Assembly (NCBI RefSeq): GCF_036013955.1
Contig: NZ_CP107903.1
Span: 1,426,001-1,490,000 of the forward strand
Reading direction: 5' to 3'
Length of the DNA: 64,000 nt
Origin: Streptomyces sp. NBC_00459
Lineage (GTDB): Bacteria; Actinomycetota; Actinomycetes; Streptomycetales; Streptomycetaceae
The translations under genes and the position numbers were made by a program. Below, in pieces: positions 1 through 7,847 of the stretch (position 1 is the stretch's first letter; every line of letters begins with the position of its first letter). Below the pieces are notes generated by a model. It made no database searches and had not been told where the DNA came from. It worked only from the letters and a program-made list of their open reading frames with translations.

Positions 1-1106
1 GGGGTGGCCAGGCACACCTCCCCGACCTCGCCCGGCGGGAGTTCACGGCCCCCGCCGTCGATCACCTTGCTGCGCACGCCCGGGTAGGGGTGCCCGGCCG
101 CCTGCATGAGAGGGCCGCCGGGGACATGGGCGGCCGGGGGCAGGCAGACGGCGGTGTTGCCGGTCTCGGTGAGGCCGTAGATCTGGGCGAACTCGCACGC
201 CAGGACCGCGAGGCTCTCCTCCAGCAGGGCCTCGGAGATCGGGGAGCCGCCGTAGACCGTCTTGCGCAGGGTGGTGAAGTCCTTGGCGCCGACGCCCGGT
301 TCGGTCAGCATCATGCGGAGCATGGCCGGGACTACACACGCGGTGGTGATACCCAGGTCGCGGATGAGGTCGACGGCCTGGCGTGCGACGAAGGCACGCA
401 TCGCGACGACGGTCGTACCCGCGTTGAAGTTCTGCGTGGCCCACCACAGGCCGCCGATGTGGAATCCCGGGATGCCGATGAGCGCGATGTCACCGGCCCG
501 CCAGTCGATCCAGTCGAGGCCCTCGCTCGCCAGGGCGTCCCGGATCGCGAAGAAGCTGCGGTGGGCCAGCACGACGCCCTTGGGCAGTCCGGTCGTCCCG
601 CTGGTGTAGAGCTGGGCGACCGGGGTGTCCGGGGTGGCGCTGTCCGGAAGTTCGGTGTCGGGGTGGGGTGCCTTCCAGGCGGTGAAGCTCTCGCCGAGGG
701 CGACGGCCTTCTCCGGGGGCGCGGTCGGCATCCTCTCCACGATCGCCTCGAACTCGTCCTCCAGGAACAGGAGTCGGGTCCCGGAGTCCTGGAGGATGTG
801 GCTGACCTCGGGCGCGGTGAGCCGCCAGTTGACGGGGACCAGGACGGTGCCGCTCTTGGCGCAGGCGAACAGGATCTCGTAGTAGTGCTCGGACTCCTTG
901 CCGAGGTACGCGACGCGGTCCCCCGCGCCGAGTCCGGCGTCCTGGAGTGCGTGGGCGATGCGGTTGCTCTCACGGTGCAGTTGCTCGTACGTCAGGGTGC
1001 GGCCCTCGCAGAGGACCGCGGGGGTGGTGGGCCGGTGCCGGGCGTGGAAGCCGGTGGTCCGGGCGAGCGTTCGGAGCTCCGGGTGGTGGAGCCTGTCCGT
1101 GGTCAT
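1..1106 (-). CDS. scoC: Acyl-ACP ligase of isonitrile pathway (ScoC/FadD10-like), 3' truncated by window
   Basis: Member of the AMP-dependent acyl-ligase (ANL) superfamily. About 368 residues are visible before the frame runs off the left edge; the C-terminal lid domain is missing. The nucleotide-binding motif LYTSGTTGLPKG lies near residues 166-177 and the later motif IYGLTETG is also present. In ScoA-E and Rv0097-Rv0101 loci this enzyme activates a fatty acid and loads it on the stand-alone ACP rather than on CoA. Family membership is seen in the sequence; the ACP as acceptor is inferred from the ScoB-, ScoE- and ScoD-like genes just upstream on the same strand. The ATG follows the thioesterase stop by 68 nt, with GAGAG 8 nt before it. 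The alternative is an ordinary fatty acyl-CoA ligase. Confidence 0.85.
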   Translation of the reverse strand, partial: MTTDRLHHPELRTLARTTGFHARHRPTTPAVLCEGRTLTYEQLHRESNRIAHALQDAGLGAGDRVAYLGKESEHYYEILFACAKSGTVLVPVNWRLTAPEVSHILQDSGTRLLFLEDEFEAIVERMPTAPPEKAVALGESFTAWKAPHPDTELPDSATPDTPVAQLYTSGTTGLPKGVVLAHRSFFAIRDALASEGLDWIDWRAGDIALIGIPGFHIGGLWWATQNFNAGTTVVAMRAFVARQAVDLIRDLGITTACVVPAMLRMMLTEPGVGAKDFTTLRKTVYGGSPISEALLEESLAVLACEFAQIYGLTETGNTAVCLPPAAHVPGGPLMQAAGHPYPGVRSKVIDGGGRELPPGEVGEVCLAT

Positions 1107-1174
1107 GGCTTTGTCTCTCGCCTCGTGTCGGGGGACGTTCGAGTCGGGGGTGTTCGTGTCAGGGGGCGGTCGCG

Positions 1175-1672
1175 TCAGGGGACGTTGACGAACGCCAGGG
1201 TCGCCTCGCCGTCGCAGCGGCCGGACTCGGCGTCCCAGTACCGGAAGGCGGTGTCGGCGTGCAGGAACGGGCTGCCGGCGGCCGGGGCACGTCGGGTGAC
1301 GGACCGGAACTCCATCTCCCCGGAGAATTCACGGGGATTGACGGGTCGCCGGAAACTGGCGGCGAAACGGGCGATGAGAATGTCCGGGAGCTGGTGCTTC
1401 CAGAAGTCGTCCAGCGTCCACGATCGGAAACCCGAGCCCAGTCCTTCCTGGACGGACTTGGCGACGAGGTAATACATCATCTGGTTGTAGCAGATGTTCA
1501 CCTCGACGGAATTCAGATGGCCCGTGTCGTCGATGTAGCACGACTCGGGTATCGCGAACTCACAACGGACGGAAGCACGGCCGTCCGTCTCTGTCACGAC
1601 AGCCGAACGCAGGTACTTGCAATGGTCCTTGTAGGGCGCCAGCACCTGCGCCAACAGGGCTTCGTCCGTCAT
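1175..1672 (-). CDS. scoD: FcoT-type thioesterase of isonitrile biosynthesis (ScoD-like)
   Basis: A 165-residue hot-dog-fold type protein resembling FcoT (Rv0098) and ScoD. In characterised isonitrile loci this protein adds glycine across an alpha,beta-unsaturated acyl-ACP and releases the product, a beta-(carboxymethylamino) fatty acid. Recognition rests on the family-like stretch [20 protein letters not shown], the length and the gene order. Its ATG overlaps the TGA of the upstream oxygenase gene (ATGA, bases 1669-1672), which implies translational coupling. No signal peptide or membrane segment is visible, so it should be cytoplasmic. Paired with a ScoE-like oxygenase and an ACP, a different hot-dog thioesterase is unlikely. 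Confidence 0.86.
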   Translation of the reverse strand: MTDEALLAQVLAPYKDHCKYLRSAVVTETDGRASVRCEFAIPESCYIDDTGHLNSVEVNICYNQMMYYLVAKSVQEGLGSGFRSWTLDDFWKHQLPDILIARFAASFRRPVNPREFSGEMEFRSVTRRAPAAGSPFLHADTAFRYWDAESGRCDGEATLAFVNVP

Positions 1673-2559
1673 GCCGCCCTGATCCCGTCGTGCAGCCCGC
1701 GTTCGTCGTGGACCGTGACGCGGTAGGAGACGGTCGGCTCGGGCGTGGTCGTGTGCCGCGCGCGGTGGATCAGGCTGCGGTTGTCCCAGACCAGCAGGTC
1801 GCCCTTCTCGAAGCTCTGCAGGTGGATGTTCTCGTGCTCGAAGCTCTCGTCGAGTTGGCCGGTGACGTCGAACAGCCGCTTGAGCAGCTCCTCGTCGAGC
1901 GGGTTGCCGTCCTGGTCCTCGATGCCGACGGTGAAGCCCTCGCTGATGTAGAGGACCGTCTCGCCGGTCATGGGGTGGGCGAAGGTGGTCGGCTGGACGA
2001 CGGCCGGGGTCTTCCGCTCGACCTCCTCGATGATCTCGGAGAGAGGACGGTAGACGTCGTGCGGGCGGATCTTGAAGTACTTGCGCACCGAGTGCCGGCA
2101 GCGCGTGCCGCCGATCTCCTTCTTGAGAACCTCGGGCAGCTTCTCGTACGCCCGGCCCATGTCGATGAAGTACGTGCCGCGGTTCCTCTCCGGAATCACC
2201 TGGGGGTATATCAGGGTGATACCGAAGGGGTCCGGCATGAACTGGTAGTCGGCGTGCCAGAATTTGCCCGTCTTCGGTACGCCGATCTGCTTGCCGTCCT
2301 TCGGCACGTTGGAGGAGACGAATATCTCCGGTATCTCGGGGTGCTTGTACATCGGCTCGTAGTAGGTCTCTGGGCGCCCCAGCAGCTTGCCGAGTTCGAG
2401 GAACTCCTGTGGGGAGAGGTCCTGTCCTTTCAGGACGGCGATCTTCTTCGTGTACACGGTGTTCTTGAGCGCGGCGATGTCGGCGTCGGAGGCGGTGGTG
2501 TGGTCGAAGCCCTCGACCGTCGCGCCGATCGCGCTGCCGGGCTGGTCCTTGATCTGCAT
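1669..2559 (-). CDS. scoE: Fe(II)/2-oxoglutarate-dependent isonitrile synthase (ScoE-like)
   Basis: A 296-residue TauD/TfdA-family oxygenase. ScoE converts the carboxymethylamino group of a fatty acid to an isonitrile by oxidation and decarboxylation. Expected iron ligands are visible: His102 and Asp104 in FWHADYQF, and His265 in WDNRSLIH. Arg280 (SYRVTV) is placed to bind 2-oxoglutarate. The spacing 102-265-280 equals the 132-295-310 spacing I recall for ScoE, strong support for orthology over a generic taurine dioxygenase. The gene starts 8 nt after the ACP stop and overlaps the thioesterase start by 4 nt. It is the diagnostic gene of the locus. Substrate chain length cannot be read from the sequence. 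Confidence 0.9.
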   Translation of the reverse strand: MQIKDQPGSAIGATVEGFDHTTASDADIAALKNTVYTKKIAVLKGQDLSPQEFLELGKLLGRPETYYEPMYKHPEIPEIFVSSNVPKDGKQIGVPKTGKFWHADYQFMPDPFGITLIYPQVIPERNRGTYFIDMGRAYEKLPEVLKKEIGGTRCRHSVRKYFKIRPHDVYRPLSEIIEEVERKTPAVVQPTTFAHPMTGETVLYISEGFTVGIEDQDGNPLDEELLKRLFDVTGQLDESFEHENIHLQSFEKGDLLVWDNRSLIHRARHTTTPEPTVSYRVTVHDERGLHDGIRAA

Positions 2560-2567
2560 GACTGCTT

Positions 2568-2822
2568 CTACCTTCGGTGAGGTCGGAGGGAGGCTTGCCT
2601 GGTGTCGACGAGACGGGCGATCTCGCCGAGGGTGAGATCGGGCTCGAGTTCGTCGTCGCCGACGGTCACCCCGAGGTCGCGCTCGATGCGGATGCTGATC
2701 TCGACCGTCGTCAGCGAGTCGACGTCGAGTTCGCCGAGGGTCGCGCCGGGGCGGATCCGGTCGGCGGGAGCGTCGTGAAGTCTCGTGAGGATGTCGACGA
2801 GTTGCCCGTAGGTGGTGCTCAT
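2568..2822 (-). CDS. scoB: Acyl carrier protein of isonitrile pathway (ScoB-like)
   Basis: An 84-residue stand-alone carrier protein. The phosphopantetheine site is [12 protein letters not shown] with Ser36, followed by a typical acidic helix ([11 protein letters not shown]). It should be converted to the holo form and carry the fatty acyl chain loaded by the ScoC-like ligase and used by the ScoD-like enzyme. The ATG has a TAGGA ribosome-binding site about 7 nt upstream; that site lies inside the first copy of an 85-bp tandem repeat. It is now the first gene after the IS110 element, so its expression probably depends on a promoter in the repeat or in the insertion sequence. Confidence 0.9.
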   Translation of the reverse strand: MSTTYGQLVDILTRLHDAPADRIRPGATLGELDVDSLTTVEISIRIERDLGVTVGDDELEPDLTLGEIARLVDTRQASLRPHRR

Positions 2823-2827
2823 GACGT

Positions 2828-2997
2828 CGTCCTACCTTTCAAGGGTGGTTGCTCTGGTCGTTCGTAAGATCGGAGGGCCCAGGGGTTCTGGGTATGGCTG
2901 TCATGGCGGCGCCGTCCTACCTTTCAAGGGTGGTTGCTCTGGTCGTTCGTAAGATCGGAGGGCCCAGGGGTTCTGGGTATGGCTGTCATGGCGGCGC
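2828..2997. repeat. 85-bp perfect tandem duplication upstream of the ACP gene
   Basis: Two adjacent 85-bp copies (2828-2912 and 2913-2997) match throughout by eye. On the minus strand each carries the TAGGA ribosome-binding site used by the ACP gene and a 21-codon reading frame beginning MTAIPRTPGPSDLT and ending with TGA just before that site. A small hairpin (CCCAG-5 nt-CTGGG) sits in each copy. Directly right of the second copy the IS110 left end begins, so the duplication abuts the insertion. Confidence 0.9.
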
Positions 2998-4360
2998 CGT
3001 TGGCAAGGCTCAAAGGACTTGGCCGCCCGGGACCCCGCGACGACTCGACCGCCAATTGGGAGACGCGACCCGATCGCTGCTGTAGGACAACGTCGGCGAG
3101 GTCGTCTGCGGGTGACAGGTGAGACGGCGAGGTGGCGGAGGTGACCGTGCCCGAGATCTGGGCCGGAGTGGACATCGGCAAGGAACATCACCACTGCGTG
3201 GTGATCAATACGGACGGTGAACGGCTGCTGTCGCGCCGGGTACTCAACGACGAGAGCGAGCTGCTCCAGCTGATCGGTGACGTCCTGGCGATATCCACCG
3301 ACGTGCTGTGGGCCGTCGACCTCAACCACGGTGGCGCCGCCCTGCTGATCGGCCTGCTCCTCAGCCACGACCAGCCCATGGCCTATCTGACCGGCCTGGC
3401 GGTCCACCGCGCCTCGGCCACCTACAAGGGCGAGGGCAAGACCGACGCGAAGGATGCCTTCGTCATCGCCGACCAGGCCCGGGTCCGCCGGGACCTCGGC
3501 CTGCTGCGGCCCGGCGACGAGATCGCCGTCGACCTGCGCACGCTGACCAACCGGCGCCTGGACGTGGTCTTCGACCGCACCCGGCAGATCAACCGTCTGC
3601 GGGCCCAACTCCTTGAGATATTCCCCGCGTTGGAGCGATCCCTGGACCTGGTCAACAAGGGGCCGGTCATGCTGCTGACCGGCTACCAGACCCCGGCCGC
3701 GATCCGTCGCGCCGGTGCCAAGCGCATTGAGACCTGGCTGAAGAACCGCAAGGTCCGCAGCGCCGCCGTCCTCGCGAGGACGGCCGTGGAGGCCGCCCAG
3801 GCCCAGCAGACCGCGCTGCCCGGTGAGAAGCTGGCTGCCGCCATGGTGGCCCGCCTCGCGAAGGGGGTGATGGCCCTCGATGAGGAGATCGCCGAGCTCG
3901 ACGCCCTGATCGAGGCCCGGTTTCGCGAGCATCCGCACGCCGAGGTGATCCGCAGCCTGCCCGGCATGGGCCCGAAGCTCGGTGCCGAGTTCATCGCCGC
4001 GACCGGTGGCGACATGGATGCCTTCGGCAGCGCCGACCGCCTGGCCGGCTTCGCCGGCCTCGCTCCCAGACCCCGTGACTCCGGCCGCGTCAGCGGCAAC
4101 CTCCGCAGGCCCAGGCGATACCACCGCGGCCTGCTGCGGTCGATGTATCTCTCGGCGATGGTCAGCACCACGACGTGCCCCGCGTCCAAGGCGTACTACC
4201 AGCGCAAGCGGAGCGAGGGGAAGGGCCACAAGCAGGCCCTGCTCGCGCTCGCCCGCCGCAGGCTCAACGTCCTGTGGGCCATGATCCGTGACGGACAGTG
4301 CTATCAAGGTTCACCTCCCGTCACGGGAGCGGCTTGACATCACGATTGGGAAGTCCTTTC
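2998..4360 (+). mobile_element. IS110-family insertion sequence (ends approximate)
   Basis: A transposase gene with 134 bp of non-coding left end and about 23 bp of right end. The left end starts where the 85-bp repeat stops. Bases 3012-3020 (AAAGGACTT) and 4351-4359 (AAGTCCTTT) form a 9-bp inverted repeat around the gene. The heptamer ATTGGGA occurs in the left end (3055-3061) and right end (4345-4351). IS110 elements encode a bridge RNA in the non-coding end; here 2998-3131 is the only stretch long enough. The element splits a leftward gene series and the stop codon of the neighbouring KAS III gene lies in its right end. Exact ends need an empty site. Confidence 0.75.
3132..4337 (+). CDS. 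IS110-family transposase (DEDD recombinase)
   Basis: A 401-residue protein of normal IS110 length and apparently intact. The N-terminal RuvC-like DEDD domain shows GVDIGKEHHHCVV, AVDLNHGG and the KTDAKDAFVIAD motif. The C-terminal transposase_20 domain shows SLPGMGPKLGAEFIAATGG and FAGLAPRPRDSGRVSGN with the conserved serine near its end. These enzymes cut and rejoin DNA guided by a bridge RNA and act without long terminal repeats. A GTG is used as start; a second GTG three codons later is a reasonable alternative. It is encoded opposite to the flanking biosynthetic genes, so it does not extend their operon. Confidence 0.95.
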   Translation: MAEVTVPEIWAGVDIGKEHHHCVVINTDGERLLSRRVLNDESELLQLIGDVLAISTDVLWAVDLNHGGAALLIGLLLSHDQPMAYLTGLAVHRASATYKGEGKTDAKDAFVIADQARVRRDLGLLRPGDEIAVDLRTLTNRRLDVVFDRTRQINRLRAQLLEIFPALERSLDLVNKGPVMLLTGYQTPAAIRRAGAKRIETWLKNRKVRSAAVLARTAVEAAQAQQTALPGEKLAAAMVARLAKGVMALDEEIAELDALIEARFREHPHAEVIRSLPGMGPKLGAEFIAATGGDMDAFGSADRLAGFAGLAPRPRDSGRVSGNLRRPRRYHRGLLRSMYLSAMVSTTTCPASKAYYQRKRSEGKGHKQALLALARRRLNVLWAMIRDGQCYQGSPPVTGAA

Positions 4361-5392
4361 CTGTTGGGGGAGTGAGGGCCAGGTGAGAAGGCAGGAGCCC
4401 CAGGTGAGGCCGCCTCCGAAGGCGGTGAGCAGCAGGCGGTCGCCGGGGCCGACCGTCTGCCGGGTGGCCGCGTCGGCGAGGGCGAGCGGTATGGATGCGG
4501 CGCCCGTGTTGCCGACGGACTCGACATGGGTCACGCAGCGCTCGCGCGGGAGGCCGAGGTCGTCGGCCACCGAGTGCAGGATCCGCAGATTGGCCTGGTG
4601 GGGTACGAAGTGGTCGACGTCGTCGATCTTCCAGCCGGCCCGGGACAGCGTGGCCCGCGCGGACTCCGCCATGCGCGTCACAGCGTGCCGGTAGACCTCT
4701 TTGCCGCGCATCGCGAAGTGCCGTTCCTCGCGGCTCGGTTCACCCGGCCGGGACCGTTGCCGGGAGCCGCCTGCCGCGACCGTGATCAGGTCCTCGTGGG
4801 CGCCGTCGCTGCCGAGGTCGAAGTGGCCGACCGCGCCGGGTTCGTCGGGGTGTCCGGCGCGCAGGACGACCGCTCCGGCGCCGTCGCCGAAGATGATCGC
4901 GTTGGCCCGGTCCAGTGGGTCCACGATCGTGGAGTAGGTGTCCGCGCCGACGAGCAGGACCCGGTCGGCGACTCCGGCCGCGATGAGCCCGGCGGCCGAG
5001 GCGAGCCCGTACACGAACCCGGTGCACACCGCGCCGATGTCGAAGGCGGCCACCCCGGTCAGCCCGAGCCGTGCGGCGACCGCGGGCGCGGTAGCCGGGC
5101 AGGTGTGGTCCGGGGTCGTGGTGGCGACGACGACCGCGTCGACCATGCCCGTTCCCGTTCCCGCGGCGGCAAGGGCCCGGCGGCCGGCTTCGACGGCCAG
5201 GTCGGAGGTCGCCTGGCCGGGGTCGACGACGTGCCGTTGCCGGATGCCGGTCCGGGTGCGGATCCATGCGTCGTCGGTGTCGAGCCGTCGCGCGAGGTGC
5301 TCGTTGGTCACCACACGGGACGGCACCCATCCGGCCAGCCCGCACAGAACGGCGGCCCGAGGAGCTGCGGAACCGGTGACAGTGGGAAACAT
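4340..5392 (-). CDS. 3-oxoacyl-ACP synthase III (KAS III, FabH-like)
   Basis: A 350-residue KAS III condensing enzyme. The catalytic triad is complete: Cys123 in DIGAVCTGF, His265 in VPHQANLR and Asn295 in ESVGNTGAAS. Such enzymes start fatty-acid or polyketide chains by joining an acyl-CoA to malonyl-ACP. It is probably not housekeeping FabH, because fabD, acpP and fabF are absent nearby; supplying a specific acyl chain to the isonitrile pathway is my inference. The protein should end near LLTWPSL; the last codons (QQERTSQS and the stop) lie in the IS110 right end, so the native C terminus may have been replaced. GGAG lies 7 nt before the ATG. Confidence 0.92.
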   Translation of the reverse strand: MFPTVTGSAAPRAAVLCGLAGWVPSRVVTNEHLARRLDTDDAWIRTRTGIRQRHVVDPGQATSDLAVEAGRRALAAAGTGTGMVDAVVVATTTPDHTCPATAPAVAARLGLTGVAAFDIGAVCTGFVYGLASAAGLIAAGVADRVLLVGADTYSTIVDPLDRANAIIFGDGAGAVVLRAGHPDEPGAVGHFDLGSDGAHEDLITVAAGGSRQRSRPGEPSREERHFAMRGKEVYRHAVTRMAESARATLSRAGWKIDDVDHFVPHQANLRILHSVADDLGLPRERCVTHVESVGNTGAASIPLALADAATRQTVGPGDRLLLTAFGGGLTWGSCLLTWPSLPQQERTSQS

Positions 5393-5462
5393 GGAGGCAC
5401 TCCAGGCATGACGGAGGACGGACCGGACGGGAGAGGTGGTGACACGAAGCGGGGAAGGGGGC

Positions 5463-6821
5463 CTATGTGCCGGTGATCCTGCGTCGGCGCACGAGGAGCG
5501 CGAGCGCGCCGACGCCGATGCCGAGCGCTATGGCGAACACGGCCGTGCGGATGCCGTCGAGCAGCCCGGGGCCGGAGGCACTCTGGCCCACTCCCCCGGC
5601 CAGCGCGACCAGTACGGCGAGGCCCACCGCGCCACCCACCTGCAGGGTCGTCGACGCCAGCCCCGAGGCGATGCCCTGGTCACCGGGGGCTACCCCGGCG
5701 GACGCGGCGATCCACATTCCCGTCCAGGCCGCTCCCTGGCCGAGACCCAACAGCACGATCCCCGGCAGGAGTTCCGGATACGAGCCGTCCGAGGTGAGCG
5801 CCAGACCGAGGGCCGTCGCTCCGGCGGCGCCCAGGACCATGCCACCCACCAGCATCCGGCGCATTCCGAAGACGGACACGGCCCGTTCCCCGGCCTGTGT
5901 GCCCACGGCCACGACCACGGCGGGCACGAGGAAGGCGAGCCCGGTAGCGACCGCGCTGTAGCCGTGAACCGTCTGGAAGTAGAGGGTGAGGAAGTACGGC
6001 ACCGAGCTGAACGTGGCACTGAACAGCGCGGTCACCCCCATCGCCACCAGCAGCCCCCGGTGGGCGAACATCCGTGCCGGTACGAGGGGTTCGGGCGACC
6101 GGCGCTCCACCACGGCGAACAGCGTGAGCAGACCGGCCGAGAGCCCCGCGCTGATGAGGGCCGTGGGCGTGGTCCAGCCCTCCGCCGGAGCCTGCACCAG
6201 CAGGAACACCAGGACGGTGATCCCGCCCGTGGCGGTGAGCGCACCCGTCACGTCGAAGCGCCGGGTACGGTCCCACGGGCCGTCAGCCGGGAAGAGCAGC
6301 CACCCGGCCACCGCGAGGACCGCGGCGATCGGAACGTTGACGAAGAACACCGACGGCCAGCCGAACGCCTCCACCAGGACCCCGCCCAGCAGGGACCCGA
6401 AACAGAGCCCGCCCGCTCCGGCAGCACCCCACACCGCCAACGCCCGGTTCCGGGCGGGTCCTTCCTCGTACAGAGTGGTGATCAACGACAGTGTCGCCGG
6501 GAACAGCAGCGATCCACCGATGCCCTGGATCCCCCTGACGGCGACGAGTACACCGGGCGACCCGGACAGACCGCCCACGAGGGACGACCCCCCGTAGAGC
6601 AGGGCCGCCAGGACGAACATCCGGCGCCGGCCCAGCAGGTCGGCGGCCCGGCCGCCCAGTAGCAGGAACCCTCCTGTGGCCACGACGTAGGCGCTGACCA
6701 CCCACTGCAGGTCGTGGTCGGAGAAGCCGAGCCCGGCGCCGATGTCGGGCAGGGCGACATACACGATGTTGTAGTCGAGCGAGATGACGAGCTGCCCCAA
6801 CGCCAGAACCAAAAGAGACAC
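5463..6821 (-). CDS. MFS multidrug-type exporter (DHA2-like)
   Basis: A 452-residue integral membrane protein of the major facilitator superfamily. The first helix region carries LVISLDYNIVYVALPDIG, typical of the EmrB/QacA type, and the conserved loop GGRAADLLGRRRMF is the MFS motif A. Hydrophobic segments continue to the C terminus, and it ends with a positively charged RRRRITGT tail. It lies 70 nt upstream of the KAS III gene on the same strand, so the two are probably co-transcribed. Export of the product of the isonitrile or hydroxylase genes is a reasonable inference; the substrate is unknown. A GTG start with GAGGGG about 10 nt upstream is used. Confidence 0.9.
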   Translation of the reverse strand: MSLLVLALGQLVISLDYNIVYVALPDIGAGLGFSDHDLQWVVSAYVVATGGFLLLGGRAADLLGRRRMFVLAALLYGGSSLVGGLSGSPGVLVAVRGIQGIGGSLLFPATLSLITTLYEEGPARNRALAVWGAAGAGGLCFGSLLGGVLVEAFGWPSVFFVNVPIAAVLAVAGWLLFPADGPWDRTRRFDVTGALTATGGITVLVFLLVQAPAEGWTTPTALISAGLSAGLLTLFAVVERRSPEPLVPARMFAHRGLLVAMGVTALFSATFSSVPYFLTLYFQTVHGYSAVATGLAFLVPAVVVAVGTQAGERAVSVFGMRRMLVGGMVLGAAGATALGLALTSDGSYPELLPGIVLLGLGQGAAWTGMWIAASAGVAPGDQGIASGLASTTLQVGGAVGLAVLVALAGGVGQSASGPGLLDGIRTAVFAIALGIGVGALALLVRRRRITGT

Positions 6822-6981
6822 GATCGGTCACCCCCTCGTCATCACGGTCATCGGAATTCCACACGGAAGAGAATTCCGGAAGAGAAATCGTTTCGCGTCA
6901 CCGTAGCAGCGGGAATCCGGCTTGGGAATACCGAAATTCCTTCTCGAAATCAGCCGTCACCGGAGTATTCGGGCAGCTCTG

Positions 6982-7010
6982 AATTCCGCCGGTCAAAGAC
7001 CGCCGGAATT
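6982..7010. promoter_or_regulatory. 29-bp dyad in the exporter promoter region
   Basis: Thirteen-base arms (6982-6994 and 6998-7010) around a 3-base centre match at 12 of 13 positions; each arm holds AATTCCG and GGTC. It sits in a relatively AT-rich 270-bp gap between the hydroxylase stop and the exporter start. Further GAATTCC motifs occur at 6854-6860 and 6871-6877. No T-run follows on either strand, so an operator is more likely than a terminator. Confidence 0.5.
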
Positions 7011-7091
7011 ATCCGCCAGCGACACCGGACAGAGCCGAAATCACTTCCCGACTTTGTCCGGCCACTGCTTTCCTGAATTCATGCCTTCGGG

Positions 7092-7847
7092 TCAGCCCTC
7101 CCCCATGAGTCGGCGGACCTCGGTGACGAGGGCGACCAGCGCCCGGCGCTCCGGAATGGTCGTCTCCGGATGCCAGAGGTCGATGAGCAGGCAGGTTCGC
7201 GGGCGAACGCCCTCGTTACGTGCCTCGTGTTCGAAGGAGTAGTCGAAGAGCAGGCATCTGCCCTCCTCCCAGGAGCGCGTCTCACCGGCGACCGTGATGC
7301 CGCACCCGTCGGGGATGTCCACGGCAAGATGGAGGTTGATGCTGAAGTTCCACAGGTCGCAGTGGGGATCGATGACGGCGCCCGGCAGCAGCGTGGAGAA
7401 ATGGCATTCCAGGAGCGGACATATCTTCTCCGTGTCGACCGCGACGTCCTTCAACAACCGGTATGCGGTCGGAACCGTGGTGGCCGATTCCGCGACCAGA
7501 CCTCCCTTGCGAAAGAGATAGAGGGCCTGCCAGTTCTTCTGTCGTGTCAGATAGTGCTCATAGTCCGAGAACGCCTCCCGGCGTGCCGCCCAGGCGACGT
7601 TCAGTTCTTCTTTGATCGCCTGATGGCCGGCTTCCAGCGCATGTACGACCGGGGCGATCTCGTCGTAGGCGTAGGGATCGTGCCAGGGAGTCGCCGAGAG
7701 CCCCGGCATGATCCACTTTGCTGCTTTCTGCAGCGGATGCCGTTCGCCCCCGCCGCCCGGCTCCAGCATCTGCTCGACCCGGGTGATCGATTCGGCTCCG
7801 AACTCGGCCCGGATCGCGGCGAAGGCGTTCTCCATCTCCGGTGTCAC
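7092..7847 (-). CDS. Aspartyl/asparaginyl beta-hydroxylase family protein
   Basis: A 251-residue Asp_Arg_Hydrox-type 2-oxoglutarate/Fe(II) oxygenase. The C-terminal half has the family signature: His162 in DPHCDLWNFSINLHL, then His207 in FDYSFEHEARNEG and LLIDLWHPE. The spacing between the two proposed iron-binding histidines (45) fits mammalian AspH (46). The N-terminal 140 residues are less conserved and may bind the substrate. I chose GTG at 7847 because GGAG lies 11 nt upstream and because it overlaps the stop of a 45-codon ORF as GTGA; the ATG four codons later has no ribosome-binding site. Substrates could be a peptide, a free amino acid or a carrier-bound amino acid; the coupling favours the small peptide just upstream. 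Confidence 0.85.
   Translation of the reverse strand: MTPEMENAFAAIRAEFGAESITRVEQMLEPGGGGERHPLQKAAKWIMPGLSATPWHDPYAYDEIAPVVHALEAGHQAIKEELNVAWAARREAFSDYEHYLTRQKNWQALYLFRKGGLVAESATTVPTAYRLLKDVAVDTEKICPLLECHFSTLLPGAVIDPHCDLWNFSINLHLAVDIPDGCGITVAGETRSWEEGRCLLFDYSFEHEARNEGVRPRTCLLIDLWHPETTIPERRALVALVTEVRRLMGEG

Noticed and set aside
2828..2997. Possible CRISPR array
   Set aside because: There are only two directly adjoining 85-bp copies with no spacers, and no cas genes are present.
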